A stretch of DNA of 22,344 nucleotides from JAXMCI01 sp046349435 (lineage in GTDB: Bacteria; Pseudomonadota; Alphaproteobacteria; Dongiales; Dongiaceae), in the NCBI GenBank assembly GCA_046349435.1, contig JAXMCI010000062.1, positions 1 to 22,344 on the forward strand, given 5' to 3'. How positions within the stretch are numbered: the first letter of the stretch is position 1; every line of letters begins with the position of its first letter. Made by a program: the position numbers and the translations under genes. Positions 16,591 through 22,344 of this stretch are shown here, in pieces. A model generated the notes under the pieces. It did no database searches, was not told the DNA's origin, and saw only the letters and a list, made by a program, of their open reading frames with translations.

Positions 16591-16621
16591 GCCGGCAGGA
16601 CGAGCCGGCAGGCTGCGTCGG

Positions 16622-17194
16622 TCAGGCGTGCCCGGCCTCGCCGGAGAGCATGGCGTGCGAGATGCCGAGCTTGCCGATCGCCCGGTCCCACTTGCCCTCG
16701 AGATCCTCGTCGAAGACCAGCGCGGCGTCGGCCGGCACGGTCAGCCAGCCATTGGCCTGGATCTCGGCGTCGAGCTGGCCCGGGCCCCAGCCGGCATAGC
16801 CCAGCGCCAGCAGGCTGCGGCGCGGCCCGGAGCCGCTCGCCATGTCGCGCAGGATGTCGATGGTGGCGGTGAGCGACACCAGGTCGTCGACCTTGACCGT
16901 GCCGCTCTGGGTGTAGTCGGTGCTGTGCAGCACGAAGCCGCGCCCCGACTCGACCGGGCCGCCGAAATGCACGCGGATCCGTTCGCTGTGGTCGCCGCGG
17001 GCGATGCCGAGCTGCTCCAGCAGGTCGGGGAAGGTGATGCTGCCGGCGAGGCGGTTGACCACCAGCCCCATCGCGCCGTCGGCGTTGTGGGCGCACATGT
17101 AGATGACCGAGCGCGAGAAGCGCGGGTCGCGCATCTGCGGCATGGCGACCAGCAGCTGGCCCGTCAGATAGCCTGTAGTATCCTGCTCCGCCAT
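16622..17194 (-). CDS. yqgE: YqgE/AlgH family protein
   Basis: YqgE/AlgH proteins are small soluble proteins of uncertain function, named AlgH in Pseudomonas. The 190-residue protein opens GYLTGQLLVAMPQMRDPRFS, then RSVIYMCAHNADGAMGLVVN, which are the most conserved parts. Next come RVHFGGPVESGRGFVLH and, later, GYAGWGPGQLDAEI and NGWLTVPAD. The start at 17194 (MAEQDTTGYL) is chosen because homologues begin just before GYLTGQLL; the upstream in-frame ATG at 17287 would add a basic tail that crosses into the leader of the next gene. The gene is divergent from the DsbD-like gene across 113 bases. A TATCAT sequence on the minus strand at 17254-17259 could be its -10 element, but I see no good -35. 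Confidence 0.94.
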   Translation of the reverse strand: MAEQDTTGYLTGQLLVAMPQMRDPRFSRSVIYMCAHNADGAMGLVVNRLAGSITFPDLLEQLGIARGDHSERIRVHFGGPVESGRGFVLHSTDYTQSGTVKVDDLVSLTATIDILRDMASGSGPRRSLLALGYAGWGPGQLDAEIQANGWLTVPADAALVFDEDLEGKWDRAIGKLGISHAMLSGEAGHA

Positions 17195-17307
17195 CGCGAT
17201 CCGTCGCTCTCGCCGCCGCCCTGGACAAGTCCTCAGGCGCGGCACGGGTTGCGATGATACACCAAAATCTGATCGGACGGACGGCACCGCGACACTATGT
17301 TCACCCG

Positions 17308-19448
17308 ATGCTGCGCCTGAGCCCGCTCGCCCGCTGCCTGCCGCTGCTTCTCCTGGCCGTCCTGGCGGCCGGCGCGGCGCGCGCCGAGGATCCCGCCTCG
17401 CCGTGGGAGCGCAACGAGCAGGCGGCGGTGCGGCTGGTCTCGGCGGTGACGGCCGTCGGCGATGCGGCCAGCCTGCCGGCCGGGCTGCAGCTGCAGCTGC
17501 AGCCGGGCTGGAAGACCTACTGGCGCTCGCCGGGCGATGCCGGCTTCCCCGTCACCATCGACTGGCAGGGCTCGCGCAACCTGAAGGCCGCGTCCATCGC
17601 CTGGCCGGCGCCGCACCGCTTCGAGCTGTTCGGGCTGGAGACCTTCGGCTATGGCGGCGAGGTGGTGCTGCCGATCGCCGTCACGCCCGAGACGCCGGGC
17701 GCGCCGGTGGCGCTCCGGGCCGCCGTCGACTACCTGGTCTGCGAGAAGATCTGCGTGCCACGCCACGCCGCGCTGGCGCTCGACCTGCCCGCCGGGCCGG
17801 CGGCGCCCAGCGCGTTCGTCCAGCTGATCGACCGCTTCCGCCACCAGGTGCCGGACGATGGCGGCGCGCACGGCCTCGCCCTGGCCGGCATCGGCATCGG
17901 CGGCACGGCGGCGGCGCCGACCCTCGAGGTCGAGGCCCGCTCGACCCTGCCCTTCGACAAGCCCGAACTCATCGTCGAGGCGCCGGCCGGGCTGCATTTC
18001 GGCGCCCCCAAGGTGACGCTGGCCGAAGGCGGCCGCGCTGCCCGGCTGACGCTGCCGGTCGGCCGCGACGACCAGGCGCCGGCGCTGGCCGGCGCCCGGC
18101 TGGTGCTGACCCTGGTCGACCGCGCGCGCGGGCTGGAGCAGGCGGTGACGCCGAGCGGCCCGCTGGCCGCGGCGGCCGCGCCTGCGGCCCCCCGCCGGCG
18201 GCCCCGGCCGCGGCGCCGCCGCCCGAGCGGCGGCTGCTCGGCATCCTGCTGCTCGGCCTGCTCGGCGGGCTGGTGCTCAACCTGATGCCCTGCGTCCTGC
18301 CGGTGCTGTCGCTGAAGCTGCTCGGCATCGTCGGCCATGGCGGCCGGGAGCGGCGCGAGGTGCGCTTCGCCTTCCTCGCCTCGGCCGCCGGCGTGCTCGT
18401 CTCCTTCCTCGTCCTGGCCGGGCTGCTGATCGCGCTGCGCGCCGGCGGCGTGGCGATCGGCTGGGGCATCCAGTTCCAGCAGCCGCTCTTCCTGGCCGCC
18501 ATGGTGGTGGTGCTGACCCTCTTCGCCTGCAACATGCTGGGCTGGTTCGAGGTGCCGCTGCCGGGCTGGCTCGGCGACCTCGCCGGGGCGCTGCCCGGCG
18601 AGCCGGGCCGGCACGGGCTGATCGGCAACTTCCTCACCGGCGCGCTCGCCACCCTGCTGGCGACGCCCTGCTCGGCGCCGTTCCTCGGCACCGCCATCGG
18701 CTTCGCCATGGCGGGCAGCGCCGGCGAGATCCTCGCCACCTTCGCCGCCATCGCCATCGGCCTGGCGCTGCCCACCTGGCGGTCGCCGCCTGGCCGAGGC
18801 TGGCGACGCGCCTGCCGCGGCCGGGGCGCTGGATGGTCTGGCTGCGCGCCGTGCTCGGCCTGCTGCTCGCCGGCACCGCGCTCTGGCTGCTCGACGTGCT
18901 GCTGAGCGAGGTCGGGCCGGCGGCGGCGCTGCTCGTCGCGCTGCTGGTGGCGGCGCTCGCCTTTGCTCTGGGGCCGTCGCCGGCTGCCGCCGCGGCTGGC
19001 GCCGGCCGCCGCCGGGCTGGCCGTGCTGCTCGCCGCCGGGGCGCTCGCCGCCCCGGCGCTGCTGGCCGCCCCGGCGCCGGCGCCGCGGGTCGCGGCGGAG
19101 CCGCTCTGGCAGGCCTTCGAGCCGGAGCGCATCGCGACGCTGGTCGCCGGCGGCAAGGTGGTGTTCGTCGACGTCACCGCCGAGTGGTGCATCACCTGCC
19201 AGGTCAACAAGAAGCTGGTGATCGACACGCCCGCCGTGCAGGACCGGCTGGCCGGCGGCACCACCGTGGCGATGCGCGCCGACTGGACCCGGCCGAGCGA
19301 GGCGATCGCCCGCTATCTCGCCGGCTTCGGCCGCTACGGCATCCCGTTCAACGCGGTCTACGGGCCGCGCGCGCCGCACGGCGTGGCGCTGCCGGAGCTG
19401 CTCACCCCCGGCGCCGTCGAGGACGGCTTCCGGCAGGCTGGCGGATGA
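17308..19448 (+). pseudogene. DsbD-like thiol:disulfide interchange protein, broken by three single-base indels
   Basis: DsbD-type proteins carry electrons from cytoplasmic thioredoxin across the membrane to periplasmic partners. All three domains are present but in different frames. The N-terminal part (signal peptide MLRLSPLARCLPLLLLAVLA, periplasmic domain with C145 and C149 in CEKICVP) is in one frame to about 18190. The membrane domain, with NLMPCVLPVL (Cys codon 18291) and ATPCSAPFLG (Cys codon 18669), is in a second frame to about 18774. A third frame, WMVWLRAVLGLLLAG onward, runs to about 18963. The C-terminal thioredoxin domain returns to the second frame with WCITC (19188-19199). 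Restoring one C near 18187-18193 and one T near 18774, and removing one T near 18962-18964, gives a continuous 713-residue protein. Sequencing error or recent inactivation are both possible. The start at 17308 is chosen for the signal peptide. Confidence 0.85.
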
Positions 19449-19477
19449 AGGTGGCCGGCGGATGAAGGTGGCCGGCG
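19444..19477 (+). repeat. 17-bp tandem duplication over the dsbD-like stop codon
   Basis: The unit GATGAAGGTGGCCGGCG occurs twice without a gap, at 19444-19460 and 19461-19477. The TGA at 19446-19448, inside the first copy, ends the DsbD-like frame, so the duplication affects only the 3' untranslated part. It looks like a replication-slippage event. Confidence 0.9.
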
Positions 19478-19485
19478 GGTAGCAC

Positions 19486-19514
19486 TGGCCGCGGCCGGAG
19501 CGCTTCACTATCTT
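19486..19514 (+). promoter_or_regulatory. Weak candidate promoter of the peroxiredoxin gene
   Basis: TGGCCG (three of six) at 19486-19491, a 17-base spacer and TATCTT at 19509-19514 could drive the peroxiredoxin gene with a leader of about 55 bases. The local run CACTATCTTTCTCAATC is conspicuously AT-richer than its surroundings, which is the main support. Confidence 0.25.
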
Positions 19515-19575
19515 TCTCAATCGCGGTCATCGCCGTCTCGGGCGGCCCGCGCTTTCCCAGCAGACGGAGGACTCC

Positions 19576-20058
<483 letters not shown>

Positions 20059-20065
20059 GCCTTCG

Positions 20066-20089
20066 CCCTCTCCCGCCGGCGGGAGAGGG
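20066..20089. terminator. Perfect 24-bp palindrome between convergent genes (REP-like, possible bidirectional terminator)
   Basis: The arms CCCTCTCCCGCC and GGCGGGAGAGGG are exact reverse complements with no loop bases between them. The sequence lies between the convergent stops of the peroxiredoxin and ABC ATPase genes. The downstream TCGGGGTGAGGG completes a pattern I recall as a common dispersed intergenic repeat in GC-rich proteobacteria. There is no T run on either side, so a classical intrinsic terminator is uncertain; the REP-like reading comes from memory, not from a second copy in this window. Confidence 0.7.
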
Positions 20090-20119
20090 TCGGGGTGAGG
20101 GTGCCGCCGCCCGCGCCGG

Positions 20120-21718
20120 TCATGCCGCCGCCGCCCCGGTCATCAGCAGGCCCACCCGGCGCTCGACCTCGGGGCCGTTCTCGACGGTGCCGGCGACGCG
20201 GCCCTGGTACATCACGGCGATGCGGTCGCTGATGGCGAGCAGCTCGTCGAGGTCGGTGGAGACGACCAGCGTGGCGAGCCCGCGCTCGGCGCTGGCGCGG
20301 ATCCGCTCATGCGCCAGCCGGGTGTTCTGCAGGTCGAGCCCGTAGGTCGGCTTGTTGAAGATCGCCACGCTGGCCTCGGCGTTGAGCTCGCGGGCCAGCA
20401 GCAGCTTCTGGATGTTGCCGCCGGAGAGCCGCCCGACCGGGGTGCGCTCGGTCGGGGTGCGGATGTCGTGGCGGCGGATCTGCTCGCGGGCGTGGCGGTG
20501 GATCGCCTCCCAGTCGGTGATGCCGCCGCGCCAGAAGGCGGCGGCGCCGATCTCCTTCAGCACCAGGTTGATGGCGACGGAGAAGCCGCCGACCGTGCCC
20601 TCGCCCAGCCGCTCGTCGGTGACGTAGCGGATGCCGTGGGCACGCCGGCCGGGCACCCCCGTCCCCGTCACGTCGGCGCCGCCGAGCACGATGCTGCCGG
20701 CGGTCGCGCGGCGCTGGCCGGCCAGCGCCTCGGCGAGGTGCTTCTGGCCGTTGCCGTCGACGCCGGCGATGCCGAGCACCTCGCCCGGCCAGAGATCGAG
20801 GTCGACGGCGCGCAGCGCGCACTCGCCGGGCGCCGCCGCGGTGCCGAGCCCGCGCACCGCCAGCAGCGGCGGGCCGCTGCGGTCGACGGCGCGCGCCTGG
20901 TGGCGGGCGCGCCCGGCGAGCGCCTCGGCCTCGGCGGCGTCGCCGCGGGCGCCGAACATCATGGCGATGACCTGCTCGGTGACCTCCGCCTCGCCCATGG
21001 CGCGGCGCCGCTCCGGCGGGATCTCGCCGACGACGCGGCCGAGCCGCAGCACCGAGATGCGGTCGCCGAGCTCGTAGGCCTCGACCAGCTTGTGGGTGAT
21101 CAGGATCAGCGCGACGCCCTTGTCGCGCAGCCGGCGCATCACCTGGCCGAGGTCGCGCACGCCCTGCGGCGTCAGCATCGAGGTCGGCTCGTCGAGGATC
21201 AGCACGCTCTCGCCGCGCCACAGCGCGCGCATGATCTCGACCTGCTGCTGCTCGCCGAGCGACAGCCGGCCGAGCTCGGCGTCGGGGTCGATCTCGACGC
21301 CGAGCAGCTGGGCGCGCTCGCGGAAGCGCGCCAGCGCCGCGGCGCGGCCGAGCCGCTGGTGCCAGGGGCCGCCCAGCATCAGGTTCTCGAGCACGGTCAG
21401 GCTGGGCACCAGCAGCACGTGCTGGAAGACCGTGCCGATGCCGAGCTCCAGGCTGTGCCGGGGCGAGGCGATGCGCACGGGCCGGCCGCGGATCAGGATC
21501 TCGCCGCCGTCGGGCTGCTGCATGCCGGCCAGCATGCCGATCAGGGTCGACTTGCCCGCGCCGTTCTCGCCGAGCAGCACATGGATCTCGCCGGCGCGGA
21601 AGGCGAGGCTGACGCCGTCATTGGCCAGCACGCCGGGAAAGCGCTTGGTCAGGTTGCGGACCGCGGCGACCGGCTCGCCGCCGGCCGCGCCGGCCGGGTC
21701 TCGGGCTTGGTTCGTCAT
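20120..21718 (-). CDS. ABC transporter ATP-binding protein, double-domain (BMP/simple-sugar or nucleoside class)
   Basis: This 532-residue protein has two fused nucleotide-binding domains, as in ATPases of nucleoside and sugar importers such as YufO/NupO or RbsA. Domain 1 is complete: Walker A G50-ENGAGKST, Q-loop Q99, signature LSLGE (152-156), Walker B LILDEP with D176 and E177, and H209. Domain 2 is degenerate: Walker A reads GVDGNGQKHLAE (319-330), and the signature LSGGN (431-435) is kept. Walker B reads AIFNKPTYGLDL, with N455-K456 in place of D-E, and the H-loop is VVSTDLDE. So only domain 1 should hydrolyse ATP efficiently. The start ATG at 21718 has no clear ribosome site; it sits 68 bases after the binding-protein stop, beyond a strong hairpin. 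No permease gene follows it. Confidence 0.95.
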   Translation of the reverse strand: MTNQARDPAGAAGGEPVAAVRNLTKRFPGVLANDGVSLAFRAGEIHVLLGENGAGKSTLIGMLAGMQQPDGGEILIRGRPVRIASPRHSLELGIGTVFQHVLLVPSLTVLENLMLGGPWHQRLGRAAALARFRERAQLLGVEIDPDAELGRLSLGEQQQVEIMRALWRGESVLILDEPTSMLTPQGVRDLGQVMRRLRDKGVALILITHKLVEAYELGDRISVLRLGRVVGEIPPERRRAMGEAEVTEQVIAMMFGARGDAAEAEALAGRARHQARAVDRSGPPLLAVRGLGTAAAPGECALRAVDLDLWPGEVLGIAGVDGNGQKHLAEALAGQRRATAGSIVLGGADVTGTGVPGRRAHGIRYVTDERLGEGTVGGFSVAINLVLKEIGAAAFWRGGITDWEAIHRHAREQIRRHDIRTPTERTPVGRLSGGNIQKLLLARELNAEASVAIFNKPTYGLDLQNTRLAHERIRASAERGLATLVVSTDLDELLAISDRIAVMYQGRVAGTVENGPEVERRVGLLMTGAAAA

Positions 21719-21730
21719 GTCGGAAAACGA

Positions 21731-21765
21731 GGGCCGCGCCGCACGGCCTCCGCGCGGCGCGGCCC
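21731..21765 (-). terminator. Strong hairpin between binding-protein and ATPase genes (attenuator-like)
   Basis: Arms of 12 bases (GGGCCGCGCCGC at 21731-21742 and its exact complement at 21754-21765) enclose an 11-base loop. On the transcribed minus strand the stem is followed by TCGTTTTCC, a short T run, and then the ATPase start about 12 bases on. This fits a partial terminator or an mRNA-stabilising hairpin that keeps the binding protein more abundant than the ATPase, a known arrangement in ABC importer operons. Confidence 0.65.
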
Positions 21766-21786
21766 CCTCATGTCTCCGCGGGTCGC

Positions 21787-22344
21787 CTACTTCGGCGGCT
21801 CGGTGACCGAGGTCATCAGCTTGCGCACGCCGGCCGCATCCCAGACCGGCTCGATCTTGAGCTTGCCGTCGATGATCTGCTGGCGCACCGCCTGGAGCTC
21901 CTTCCAGGTGCCGTCGGCGATGTGGCCGGTGTGCAGCAGCTGCACCGAATCGTCGGCCAGCTGGATCGAGTAGGGGTGCGTGCCGAACTTGTCGGCCTTG
22001 AGGTCCTCGACCATGCCGGAATAGACCGGGACCAGGTTCCAGACCACCGACGAGAGCAGGTTGCCCTTGTCGATCTTGGTCTTGTCGCCGATCACGTCGA
22101 TGAACCAGACCTTGCCGCCCTTGGTCGACTTGCCGGTCTCGACCGCCTGCAGCATGCCGAAGGTGGCGCCGTCGCCCTGGCCGAAGATGATGTCGGCGCC
22201 GGCGCCGATCACCGAGGCGGTGACGCGGTTGCCGCCGGCCGCATCGCTGTAGGCGGCCGGGCCGATCACGGCGTAGAGGATCTTGACCGAGGGATCGGTC
22301 GCCTTGACGCCCTGGGCGAACGCCGCCGACTGCGAGTTCCACGA
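21787..22344 (-). CDS. BMP family ABC transporter substrate-binding protein (C-terminal part)
   Basis: This is the last 185 residues of a BMP/PnrA-like periplasmic lipoprotein, the family that captures purine nucleosides or related compounds for ABC import. The frame is open to the window edge (SWNSQSAAFAQGVKATDPSV...), so the N-terminus and lipobox lie outside. Typical features are AFAQGVKATDPSVKILY, the segment GAGADIIFGQGDGATFGMLQA, the GKVWFIDVIGDK strand that matches the IGVD-type motif of the family, and the C-terminal DGTWKELQAVRQQIIDGKL. It precedes the ATPase gene in the same direction across 68 bases. The ligand cannot be deduced. The TEPPK end at 21787 is intact. Confidence 0.9.
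   Translation of the reverse strand, partial: SWNSQSAAFAQGVKATDPSVKILYAVIGPAAYSDAAGGNRVTASVIGAGADIIFGQGDGATFGMLQAVETGKSTKGGKVWFIDVIGDKTKIDKGNLLSSVVWNLVPVYSGMVEDLKADKFGTHPYSIQLADDSVQLLHTGHIADGTWKELQAVRQQIIDGKLKIEPVWDAAGVRKLMTSVTEPPK

Noticed and set aside
16589..16612. An 11-base direct repeat between GNAT and yqgE considered as an attachment site
   Set aside because: It is short, spaced by two bases, with no integrase or tRNA nearby; more likely chance or slippage in GC-rich DNA.
17254..17307. An earlier ATG start for the DsbD-like gene
   Set aside because: It would bury the signal peptide behind 18 extra residues; the ATG at 17308 places it at the N-terminus.

Overview
The window is chromosomal DNA of very high GC content, probably from an alphaproteobacterium; a Rhodospirillales-like lineage is my guess, not something the sequence proves. 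The main reason is gene order. A tldD gene, a complete aa3-type cytochrome c oxidase operon (coxB, coxA, ctaB, a small CoxF-like ORF, ctaG, coxC, a DUF983 gene, SURF1), thrC, an M16 peptidase and a GNAT acetyltransferase lie together, which is a recurring alphaproteobacterial neighbourhood. Codon third positions are almost all G or C. As a result, long open frames appear on the wrong strand throughout, and I treated them as shadows.

Layout. 1-494: 3' end of a SAF-domain (homoserine dehydrogenase-like) oxidoreductase. 511-1941 (-): tldD. 1942-3565: a promoter, a doubtful small ORF and a DUF2189 membrane protein (-). 4031-10292: the oxidase operon on the plus strand. 10312-11802: M32 carboxypeptidase. 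11920-13092 (-): an enolase-superfamily (mandelate racemase-like) enzyme. 13305-16590: thrC, M16 peptidase and GNAT. 16622-17194 (-): yqgE. 17308-19448: a DsbD-like thiol:disulfide interchange gene broken by three single-base indels. 19576-20058: peroxiredoxin. 20066-20089: a perfect 24-bp palindrome. 20120-22344 (-): ATPase and substrate-binding protein of a BMP-type ABC importer, running off the right edge.

How the genes work together. CoxB, CoxA and CoxC are the catalytic core. CtaB supplies heme O for heme A synthesis, CtaG delivers copper to CuB, and SURF1 helps heme a insertion. The DsbD-like protein would move reductant to the periplasm, where copper-protein and cytochrome assembly need it, and it sits next to a thiol peroxidase. 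The ABC genes at the right end are a separate uptake locus.

I found no mobile element, CRISPR array, tRNA, rRNA or defence system, and no convincing undescribed multi-gene system. The points most worth a second look are the broken dsbD-like gene, the hairpin between the binding-protein and ATPase genes, the altered second Walker B of the ATPase, and the two genes placed between SURF1 and thrC.
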